Origin: Selaginella moellendorffii
Lineage: Eukaryota > Streptophyta > Lycopodiopsida > Selaginellales > Selaginellaceae
Length of the DNA stretch: 64,000 nt
Assembly (NCBI RefSeq): GCF_000143415.4
Contig: NW_003314284.1
Span: forward strand, 62,001-126,000
Direction: 5' to 3'
The position numbers and the translations under genes were made by a program. The notes under the pieces were generated by a model. The model worked only from the letters and a program-made list of their open reading frames with translations, was not told where the DNA came from and ran no database searches. Position 1 is the first letter of the stretch; each line of letters begins with the position of its first letter. Below, piece after piece: positions 40,260-50,691 of the stretch.

Positions 40260-43200
40260 ATTGATGAAGATCCATTCAGTCTTAGAGGCTTGCACTTTTT
40301 AGGATGGTGAAGATATGCAACAGTAGGTGGACTCTCTGGGCTATATGCAGATTTAGCTTCTCAAGGCAAGGACCATAAGGTTTTTGACTCCGTGCAGAAG
40401 GTGAAGCTCTCCAAGTCACTTTTGAGAGACTGGGATGACGTTGCCAAGGCATTGATGTGGGAGCCAAACCTTTCACTTGATGAAATAGTAACAAAGTTGG
40501 TGAACACTTCCCTGCTGAATAAAGAGAGGTTCCAAAGTTATAAGGTGCCTTGCACCATGTTTGTGAGGAGGTTGGAGGCTGTTGGTGGCAGCCATGGAGG
40601 CTGTGGACATGACAGTGGAGGCCATTGTGGGCAAGGAAAATGCATCTCATATGGTGGTGGAGCGGCCTCCACCCTACACCAGCATGGAGGGCATGCTGGT
40701 AGGACTCTTTGCAGCAGACAAGAAACACACATTAGTCAAGACCATTGCAAGTTGTGCTAGGAATTTGGGCATTGGGCTTGCAATTGCCCAAATGCTACAG
40801 ATGTTGTAACAAACCTTGGAATAAAAGGTTAGCAGCGTTGTTGTTTTCAATGACAATGGTGTCACTTTTATGGACAAGCAAAGCTTTTACATGATGGGGC
40901 AAACACAAACTTTATTGCATGGGAAAACTTATATGAAATATCCCCTTTCGGCTATATTACCACAAACATTGAGACTGAAAATTTAGAGAGCAGTGCCTAT
41001 ATTTGGCATTGTCATCTTGGTCATGCCAACTATAAATCTCTCCAAGATATCCTTCTAAAGAAGATGGTAATCAGACTTGATCTAAATATTAGCTTCATTT
41101 ATGCTTTTTGCGAATCATGCGTGTTGGGGAAACACCATCATAAGAACTTTGCTTTGTCTACACTATGATCATCCTAGAGTTGATCCATTGGACCTTTGTG
41201 GACTAATAGAGGTGCTCAATCATTTTGGTGCAAGATATATTATGACATTGATTGATGATTTCAGTTGAAAAAGCATGCATTTTTTTTCTATGCTGAGGTG
41301 GTGGAGGCTTTTAAGCTATACAAGGCCATAGTCAAGATGAAGATTGGGAAGACTTCTATACAGGAGCAAGTTTGACAAAGAATTTTAGCAGGAGACAATT
41401 GCAATAGCCATGCATATTCCAACTTAACTACTCATGGTCACACTCAAAGGAAAAACTCCTAAAGAAACTTGAACTGACATAAAACGTAATGTCTATCATC
41501 TCTAAGTCTCAGGTTATGCATATATCCTTTACAAAAAACTTGATCCAAAAAGTCAAAACTCATATTTTGTAGGATATGCTCATGACAATGAGCATAGTCA
41601 GAAAGTTTATAAACTATAGGATCCCACCACTAAAGAGACAATGCTTAGTATAGACATTGTCTTTGGTGAAAATGACTTTGACAAGAATCTACTTGTCCCA
41701 CTAATTCCAGTCCAACTAGACAACAACATGGCTATTATTAATAATCCAATAATGTCAGCTCATCATGTTGGTTGAAATGATCCTTTGCCCAATCAACCAC
41801 TACTAGGGGGGGGACTGACTGTAGAGAGAGGATTAACATTGATTTAGTGGGAGTGGGTGTTTAGATATGGTTGCCACCACCCTTAGCTTGCACTAACTTG
41901 CTCCCCAAAATCCAAAACTAAGGCAAGGGAGGGGAAAAGGATACCTATTGTTACTATAGCCCTTTGGGGGGGAGTGGGAGGTCTTCTTGGTGTAATTGGG
42001 CAACAACCCCCCCCCCCCCCNNNNNNNNNNNNNNNNNNNNNNNNNNNNNNNNNNNNNNNNNNNNNNNNNNNNNNNNNNNNNNNNNNNNNNNNNNNNNNNN
42101 NNNNNNNNNNNNNNNNNNNNATTTTGGGGTCCCCCCCCTAAAAAAACAAAGTTTTGTTAAAACTTTTTTTTTGGGGAAAAATATTTTGCAAAAAATTTTT
42201 TTTTCCCCCTAATTCCCGTCCAATGAGAAAAAAACGGGGGTTTTTTTTATTATCCCAAAATTTCCCCCCCCCCTTGGGGGGAAAAAGATTTTTTGCCCAA
42301 AAAACCCTTTTTTGGGGGGGGGCTTCTTTTTAGGGGGGGTTTTCCCTTTTTTTTGGGGGGGGGGGGTTTTAAATTTGGTTCCCCCCCCCCTTGGGTTGCC
42401 AAAAATTTTCCCCCAAAATCCAAAATTTAGGCCAGGGGGGGGAAAAGGATCCCTTTTTTTTTTTTACCCCTTTGGGGGGGGGGGGGGGGTTTTTTTGGGT
42501 TAATTGGGAAAAAAACCCCCCCCCCCCCCCCCCCCCCCCCCCCAACCCCAATTTAGCTGCATGGGCAATGGGGGTAAAAAGAAGAAAAAGTTCTCAATCC
42601 TAAGTTTTTGTTTGTTTACATGTGTGGGACGTGGAAGTTACCTCAATCTTGGAAGGCCCATGTGTGCAATAACTCTTTCAAAAGATGCTTGAAGACACAA
42701 CACCCTTACCAATGATGAGGTTGAATTATGTATATTTGTAGACAATCAAATCCCATCAATGTACCATGAGGGTAACTAGGGGCAAATCCCACAAATACCA
42801 TCAAGGATGAAATGGATTTTTTTTGGCAAATCTTTTGATTGAAAATTTAATGATAATAAATGGGTGTTCAAGAGAACTCATAATCCAACCAATAGTACCA
42901 TTCACAACAAAGCTTGCTTGGTCATTAAAGGTTTCACACAAGTCAAAGGGATGGATTATAGTGAAACTTTTTTGTCAGTGGTGAAAATGATTAATATTTA
43001 CACTATATTTACAATTGTTAATGCTTTAAGATGGTGTAAAAAAGCGAAAAGAATGGCTCAAAAGATGATTTATATAAATTTAAATATAAAGGGAAAAAGC
43101 ATATGAATCATCACTAATGAAGGACAAAGTTTTTATATCAGTCATTGCATCATATGACTATATCATGCAACTTTTTCCTTTTATATTTTATTTCCTTAAA

Positions 43201-43450
43201 AGTTCATGCCCTTGTGAATGAAAATTAACAATTGCACTCTCTTAACACCTTACCCCTCAAACTAGACCACTATCTTAATAGGGTTGGATTTGAGATGATA
43301 CCAATTGTAAACTTCTAAATTTGAACTTCCTAAAATGTCATGAGCACCCCTTTTTTTCAAATTGAGTAAAGATTTTGAAATACTTAAAGTGTCCCTTAAT
43401 TTGAATAATATTAAATTGGGTGAAAGTATCATTCCATCGTCCATTTCATC
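40260..43450 (+). mobile_element. degenerate Ty1/copia LTR retrotransposon
   Basis: Gag-like text (WDDVAKALMWEPNLSLDEIV, 40430-40500), a CCHC zinc knuckle with an in-frame stop (HCKLC-stop-EFGHWACNC, about 40739-40790), the GAG-pre-integrase motif IWHCHLGHANYKSLQ plus FCESCVLGKHHH (41005-41150), integrase ARYIMTLIDDFS (41230-41270), and a reverse transcriptase piece ACLVIKGFTQVKGMDYSETF (42900-42980) appear in order on the plus strand. Stops and shifts break every part. Clear LTRs or target duplications were not found. An assembly gap lies in the middle. Insertion lies between LIG4 and the channel gene. Confidence 0.85.
42021..42120. other. assembly gap (100 N) with noisy flanks
   Basis: Exactly 100 N between two poly-C tracts. 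The right flank (42123-42540) is a low-quality re-read of the left flank (41618-42020); see findings. Confidence 0.95.
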
Positions 43451-43667
43451 ACTGCCAGGTTTGAAATTTCTTCACATTTAGGGGCAAAAGTTCGAACGTT
43501 CTACCTGCGGTCCTCAAGCCAAGGTGGAATTTTCATGCCTTCCGGGCAGTCTAGCTTTTCCAGCCCGGTATCATGCTTTAATTTCGGAAGCGTTTTGGTA
43601 TTCGAACTTCTCACCTCCACGTCGTTCGATCCTCTAAATCAATATATACAAAACTGCGACTGCACCA

Positions 43668-46600
43668 CTATTCTCCCACCAGGAGAGCTTCGCCTCTCAC
43701 GTCCCTGGCAATCTCTACCACCTCGGGTTTGCTCCTTGTCGATTCCAATTCTTGTTGAGCTGCCACCTCGCTTTTGCTCACAGCAGCACCACCTTTGCCG
43801 GCTCTTATCCTCGCCAGGAAACCTCTCACGAGAGCCTGTATTTTCGTTGCAGCGCCCTGGATGTACACGGCCTGGATCCGCTTCTCACGCTCGATGCGCA
43901 GAGTGAGAGGCAACCCCTGCGTTAATCCGAGCCAAACGTAAGTATCAAAAGCTTGGAATAGCAGCTACTTACAGTTGGTCCGATCTTATACAGCGTCAGC
44001 GTTTCCAGCAGCTCCTTGAAAGGGATTCCTTTGTTTGGAACTCGAAAACTCATCACCTCGTACTCTATTCTCATGTACCTGAGCAGAACAAAGAAAAAAA
44101 CGAGTGAGAGACAAAGAGAGATTGAGAGGAACACGCCAAACCATTGGGTCGCGTATTTGTAGCGCCGGCCCAGCGGATCACCGAGGGCGTTTACAAATCG
44201 TCGCAGCTTGTGCATGCCAATGTATCCCGTAGCACTGGACGATTGTAAAGTTAGTTCCGCAAGGACTTGAACGTAATTAAGTGGCTTACTTGGGATCGAA
44301 TGGTTCTTGGCTCCACAAGTTTCGATATGCTAACAGGTGCTCTGGCATGACCATAGAGTTCTCGTTCACAAGGCCGAAGGTTACAGCATCCAGTATGACA
44401 GCCACAAACAAGTTCATGAATATGTGGCTCCCGACCAAGACCAAGAAGGCGAAGAAGATAATCCCGCCCTCTGGATAGCCACAATCATCGCCGAGTAGTG
44501 TTTTACCGTTGGTGCAGGCGGGTGCATCAATTGTGGTATCCATCATAACGCAAGACCAGTTATCAAGAGTTGTAACCTGTAAAAGAAAAGCGAAACTGAA
44601 AGTGGTAGAAAAGCAAGCCTTTACCTGAAACACCGCGATGAAAGCGTTGACGAAAGTGCGAAAGTTGACAGACGGGCCAATGCAGGTCCCTTCCTTCATT
44701 GCACTGAAGAGTTGAAAAGCCATCCCTGCGAACATATACATGAAAATTGCGAGAAGAGCGAGTATCTCAGCTACAGTTGGCAAACAGATGAACATTGTTC
44801 GCATAATAACCCGCGCTCTCGCTACGTGAGGAATGATGCAAAAAACTCGAGCAATGTAGGCAGTGCGGCCGACATAGCCCCTCACCGTTCCCTTCTTTCC
44901 CATGAGACCAATGGCGGCCATTATGGAGAGTCCAAACTCCATCTGCCGTGCAACCTCGTTCTTATAGACCTTCCACTGGAGAAAGGAAAAACCAGGTGGT
45001 CAAACAAAAAACAATCGAGAAAAAGATGAATGAGGTACCTCGTCGCCAAGGAACTTCATCACGGATTCGAGCAGGAAATATGTTGTAATCGCACAGTGAG
45101 CCATCTGACGCCGGTCCGAAACAACTGCTGACTGGCCAGCATAGTTAGTCGCAAGTAGCCCGGAGTAGCCAAGGAGTGCGAGGATCATGCACTTTTGATA
45201 TGTCGGATTGCGAATCAAGTAGAAGCACATCCCCCGGATGGGATTGCTTGGTCGTCGAGCCAGCGGAATAGCATAAGTTTTCTGGATGATACGGTTCATG
45301 TCCCTCCACAGCTTCTGCCTCTCTGTGAGAAGAACTGCTCCAGAATTTTTTCCAAACTCGTTGATAAACACCCCGATGAAAACTCTGACGATATAAAATC
45401 CCCCGATACAGCAGAATGCCACGAAAAACAACGCGTTGACAGGACTTGAGTTCCGAACAGGCTGGTGGTCTTCCCTAGTGATGTCCATGACAGGATACAT
45501 GAAGTGCGTCAGCCAGTTGTCGAAAGTGGAGCAGACGAACATACTGAGGAGGGCATTCTGGATGTCGTCAAAGTGGAAAACGTTATTAACCCAGGCTCGG
45601 GGAACAAGGATGCCAATGTCATTAACATAGAGGCCGGTACAATATGCTCGGTGCGTGATTGTCGGGTCATTGCATTTCCAGAGAAGGCCCCGAAACTGCT
45701 GCAGCCCGATGGTTCCAAATATCAGGAGAATTGAAAATGTGAAGAGAATAACCGACACAATTGCTGGAATAGTCCGAAAAAGATTTGATAATAATGACCT
45801 CAGTCCTGTAAACCGAACCACGAAACGAAATGGCCGAAGAGAAGTAAACGCACCGACGGTTGGTATGGAAGTTTCATTCTCAGCGTTATACTTCAGAAGA
45901 ATAAGCGCATCGGTGACGAGAATAAACAAGTCCAAGATGTTGTACCAGTCACTCAGGTATGCGTCTGGCGCAAAAATAAGTCCCTGTGCAACGATCTTCA
46001 TCAAACAGTCTAGCGAAAAGACCTGCTCCAAAACAATGTACAATGTCGAGCAAAATAAGGTAAGCATGTGCTTACCACAAAGTTGATCTTCTGCAGATTC
46101 CAGATGAAATCGGGGACAATTATCGGCTCTCCATCATCTCGCATCTCAACTACGAGCCAAGTATTGATGACCATCCAAACTATCACAAACCACAAGTACG
46201 GTTTACTGCCGAGGATCTTCCTAGACAGGATCCTTATCGTGTTGCCCTCTCCAAATAGAAGAAGCGACCCTTCTCGCAAGTACCACGGTCTCTGTATGGT
46301 TGTAAGAGTTCTCTCGAGCTCTTCGTACTCCGACAGCTGGAAAGATTTCCTGTTGCTAGAGGCCCTGCTTAGATTTCTGCCAATGTTTGGACTGCTGAGA
46401 ATCTTGTCGAGAGTTATTACGGCATCTTGAAGTGCGGTCCTTGAACCCCTCCTTTCACCGATATTAGACGGAAAACCAGAAACCTGTAAAACTTGGGAAG
46501 AACGCCTGTGACGCGACGGCGGAGCTTCAGAAGACTCTGCAGCTGGAACGACCGATGATGGGGCCTCTAAAGCGGATCCAGTAGCGCCCCCATCAGCCTT

Positions 46601-49600
46601 AGCAGCAGTTACTGCCGGGCGTTGACGACCCTGGGACCCCTTCTCTCTTGGCCTGGCTTTAACCGGTCTTACGTGATCTTTGACGCTTAACATGCGAGTT
46701 GTCATCCGTCGCAAACCTTTCATTCCTTCTACTGCGCCCACAACCCAGCTTCCGCTTCTTGTGAGTGCCTGACTTTGCATTCTCCTGATTAACTTCATGT
46801 GTTCCATCTGAAAGAAAATAGTTCTTAGATGCAGTTGTCATTTTTTACCTCACTCACCCGTTGGATTCGCTTCTTCTGGTTGTCAGTAAGCTCGTTTCTC
46901 TCGAGCAAGACAGCAATGATAAGATTCAGAACGACGTAAACTGTCACGACGAAGTAAAAGACGTATAAAAACGGTGCCACTACACTGCAAAAACGAATGC
47001 GTCAATACTAGAGATACTTGAGTGGCTGCTTACTTATATTGAACTCCAGGTCGCAGGGAATTCCACATTTGGTTTACCCAGGATTCAGCCGTGGTTACTG
47101 TAAACCAGACGAGCATGGCTTCCAGTATGGAATCATGATTTCCTCGCGGATACTCTTCAGGAAAGCTGTAATACTGCCCACTGTACAATTCCATGCTGAT
47201 GATAGAGATTACTATGATAACCAGAAGGAAAAAGAAAAAAACCCCCGCCAAAGAGCCAACGCTTTCCATGCAAGTAGCCTGCATCACGTATTAAAATCAA
47301 TCAAAGTGAACGCAGCAACTCACCACTACACTGGGATGTTTTGCAACATACTTCTTCGAAGAGTAAAACCACCGCATAATTCTTATTGATGTTAAATTTG
47401 GAAACGAATGAGAACTGAGTGCCACAATAGATGTCAAAACAACCATCAAGTCCAGTAAATTCATTCCTGAAAATTTCGGGATCAGACCAGAAGACAACAT
47501 GAAAACAAAGAACTCACCATCGTCAAGAAAATCGCCAGGACCGTATGCTAGAAAGCGCAGCAGAAGTTCCCCGCTGAAAGCAAAAAGCATTACTGCTTGT
47601 AACCCGTCTGCATACAAAATTTATCATGCTGAACGAATAGAAAGGAAGTCGTGAAATGAATACCGAGCGTATGCAACAACCGTTTTGACATCCCATACTT
47701 GAAGGACGATAAGAGCACGACGTTAATGGTGACACTGAGAAGTACTCCCCACTCAAACTTGGGATGTTCAACGATGTCGCGGCTTTTTTCGGAAACTGTC
47801 AACGCTGCTTGAACTCCTATCGTCATACTTCGACTGAAAGACCTACTAGACCGCACTCTCATTGATCTGGCTTGAAGGGCAGTCCGCAGGGAGGTCCGTG
47901 TCCGACTTAATGCTCTCGCGACATTCTGCTGCACCTTTCTTGACCTGTTGAGTAAGCGGTTATACCATGACATGTGCGAGTCGGCTTTGACGATATTGTC
48001 TTTCAGCACTTGTGCCATCATCGTTGCATCGTAAAAGGACACCGAGGTTCTACGGGCTTTCCTCAGCAAAGCCTGGATAATAACAGCTTAACTTAAGCCA
48101 AATCAGTCGGTCATTAAAAACAAGTGTGCACCTGATGCTCTGATCGAACACGAAGAAATACACCACTGATACCGGCGATGAAAACGTTCGTCAGGAAATA
48201 TGTACCCAGAACAATTAACGTCATAAAGTAAGAATCTGTAGTGCAATGGCTTGTGTAAGCAATAAAAGAAACAATGTCAACGCCTTACTGGCTCGCTCTC
48301 CTTCAGCATCCTTCACATCATGCATGACGAGGCTCCATCCTTCCAAAGTTATCACCTGCAGAGTGTCCACTTTGAAGTGTGCTAAGGCGATAAGATGCTA
48401 TGAAGTGACACAAACCTGAAACATGGTAAGCAGCGAATACCAGAGATAATCAAAAGTTGTGGCTCCATGGTTGGGATTCTCGTATGTCTACAAACAAAGA
48501 GATGAATAAGGAATGAGCTTATAGAAAAAACTCACCATACAGTTCTGAAATGGTGGACATACGTAGCCGCCAGCAGCTTTTTTGTCACAAAAGCGCATGG
48601 GATAAGCCAGTTGCTTGTCCGCTGTTCGAAAGCACCTGCCCAGGAGGATTTTGATTTCACGTGATAAGAACTATCGAGATTACCTTTGATTCATCGAGTT
48701 TTGCAAGAATTGCGTGCCGAGTAGAGAATAGAAAACCAACAGAAAAAACGTCAAAAGGATAACGTTTTGGAGAGGACCAACGCTCTTTTTCACGGCCGCC
48801 ATGATGGCCTATTGTCAAGTGTTAACAATGCACAAATCAGAAATTTACAAACCATACTATGACATCGGCAAAAAATGTGACGTGCTTCAACGCTAGCAGG
48901 CCCCGAAACACGCGGAACACGGCTATCCGCGCGAAAAAATCATGTCCAGTTACACCTCGAGCAATGATATGTACCCTGCACCTCGCAAAGAGCTGGTGAA
49001 ACACTTACGACCATCAGATACAAAACCTCAACAATACCAGGAATCGAAAACAACGACAAAGTCGAGCCTATTGTACGGATTCCGCATGTAGCAGTGACGG
49101 CCTTTGATAAAACCAAGAGCCGAAATTCGTAAAACCATTTCAATCCTGCAAACACAAGTGTGAGGGGAAACCTCGAAGAGGGAAACAACGATTACGTATA
49201 AAGCGCCGTGATGAGCTCGTCCAGGAAATCGATGTTGAAACTCCGGACGTGTGTCCATCGTTCGTGCCTAGACCCAGCCATCGCTTGAAAGATAAGCACT
49301 ATCATATGGGAGCATATAAGAAACACAAGAACATACTCGGCTCTCCTGCCACCAAAGCCTGTCAGAGGAAGGATGATAAACTTCTATCCACGTACTGATT
49401 GTAGAGAAGCCTGAAAATGTATAAGCGTGACGGGCTGTAGAGGCTCCAAATTCCAAGCGCAGTGCCCTCCATTCTTGCTCCAGTCCCGACAGCAGTCCGC
49501 CTCGCCTTTCTTCTTATATTCTAGAAACAGAAATTAAGGACTCTCCAAAGTCGAAAGAAGTAAAGTTACCATGAGCCTCTTGATTGCAGTGTAAGCCCTC

Positions 49601-49953
49601 TTCCAGTTCTTGGTTGCCGGGGAATCGGGAATCGCTGGGGCCAGTTGATCCAGTGCGGCAATCAATGCGGCAGACGAAGATGATGACGCTGCTCGGTCGC
49701 GATCCGGCGCTGCTTTGCTCACCCCATGAATCGGAGGCAGCTGATCCTCCCATGTCGGATGCCGAGCTATGAAATCGTGATCTTCTTGCGGGATGGGATC
49801 ACTGGAAGAAGTATTTCGAGGCGATCGATGAATCACTGCATCAGCTAAGCTACATTGTGCCTCCGGCGCCTACCTCTGCGTGAGCTTCGTCATAGCTTGC
49901 GTCGCCGCCTCGAGAGCGCTCATCCGCCGGCGAACTCCCTCCATGGCCGTCAT
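43668..49953 (-). CDS. four-repeat voltage-gated cation (calcium) channel
   Basis: Twenty-three exons, all in phase, 1698 residues: 49874-49953, 49570-49801, 49396-49520, 49196-49345, 49038-49145, 48858-48975, 48684-48808, 48536-48635, 48416-48487, 48289-48355, 48132-48235, 47664-48072, 47518-47607, 47324-47466, 47034-47278, 46858-46984, 46076-46807, 45039-46022, 44625-44975, 44290-44576, 44142-44234, 43973-44078, 43668-43916. Four S1-S6 repeats with S4 charges (RIAVFRVFRGLLALK; SIRIMRW; SLRPFRFVVRFTGLR; YIARVF...VARARVIMR). Pore loops: TLEGW (Glu375), TAESW (Glu706), TFDNW (Asp1177), TLDNW (Asp1459), an E/E/D/D ring like animal T-type channels. The tail has the EF-hand-like FDPKNATGYI segment and an IQ motif (KIQALVRGFLARIR, 1642-1652) for calmodulin. 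A plasma-membrane Ca2+ channel is inferred; NALCN/Cch1-like cation leak is the alternative. Confidence 0.93.
43673..43870 (-). other. IQ motif segment of the channel C-terminus
   Basis: IQALVRGFLAR matches IQxxxRGxxxR exactly; calmodulin binding is how animal Cav channels sense Ca2+ and inactivate. Confidence 0.8.
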
Positions 49954-50107
49954 CGCCAAGAGCCCTAAAATTCAAACTACCTAATAGAACGCGTGATCCA
50001 AGGGCGGCGTTTTGGCCACGAGAGCCTTTTCTCCTTGCGATCGTTTTCGTTTCACAAAAGAACGAAGAACACAGTATAGGAGAAAATAATTCTCTGCATT
50101 GATACCC
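49954..50107 (-). promoter_or_regulatory. channel gene upstream region
   Basis: A telo-box-like motif (reverse complement of 49956-49973, gaattttagggctcttgg) abuts the start codon. Only about 150 bp separate it from the end of the next gene, so the promoter must be short or overlap it. Confidence 0.45.
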
Positions 50108-50296
50108 TCATGATCTTAGGCACTCGCTCTGGCATCGCCGCATACAAACATCATTCCAATTGGGGACGTGATGCTGCGTAGAACAAACAGATCAAGCGCA
50201 TGCCTCGGCACAAGCATCCAAATCCGAGACCCCACACACGGTGAGGCACAAACTGGGCGTCACATCCTTTGCAAAGCTGCCCACTCGCTTCATCAT
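50108..50296 (-). pseudogene. small Cys-rich protein gene with an in-frame TGA
   Basis: From the ATG at 50296 the frame reads MMKRVGSFAKDVTPSLCLTV, continues through DLDACAEACA, then hits TGA at 50192-50194. Beyond it the same frame stays open and rich in Cys (HHVPNWNDVCMRRCQSECLR) to a TGA at 50108. Cysteine spacing (CX3C-type pairs on both sides) suggests one small disulfide protein of about 62 residues with CGA (Arg) changed to TGA. I cannot name the family with certainty. A short intron removing the stop would need non-standard sites. A 5' exon further upstream is possible because the region up to 50425 stays open. Confidence 0.45.
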
Positions 50297-50691
50297 CCGA
50301 TCCGACGCGCACACGCTCCTGGGATTCCAAATCCTGCTGCTGCTGCTCGCTCTCATCGAGCGATGATCGCCGCCGCCGCCATCTCTCCACAATGCCACCG
50401 CCGCCACTCTTGCCCGCGCCGCCACCGCCGCATCATCGTGGCGGAGCCTGTGATTCCCAGTAGCCCTAGCCCCAGCCCCACCGCCGCGCGCTCTCCACCA
50501 TCCTCAAGCTTGCCCTAGAGCATCCGCGTGTGTAAAGTAGCGATAAAATACCAGCTTTTGCCCATATCCGTGTCGCCCTCTCTCCATCCCGTTCGTTAGT
50601 ATCGATTTCCAATATACAGGAAAGAAAGAATATCCAAGTGGAGCTCGGTTTAGTTGGCCCCACCGGGGTGGTCCACCTGGAAGTTGACGTG

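Noticed and set aside
41964-42603. Short open frames of Gly, Phe and Pro
   Set aside because: They are produced by the N gap and smeared homopolymers of the low-quality flank.
40260-43450. Intact retrotransposon able to move
   Set aside because: Every recognised domain has stops or shifts and no LTR pair was found.
49038-49188. Alternative coding frame FSIPGIVEVLYLMV in repeat I of the channel
   Set aside because: It is intron sequence; using it breaks phase with the S4 exon, while the chosen junction joins W-V-H-I-I directly to the S4.
50192-50194. UGA as selenocysteine
   Set aside because: Land plants lack the selenocysteine insertion system; a point mutation is simpler.
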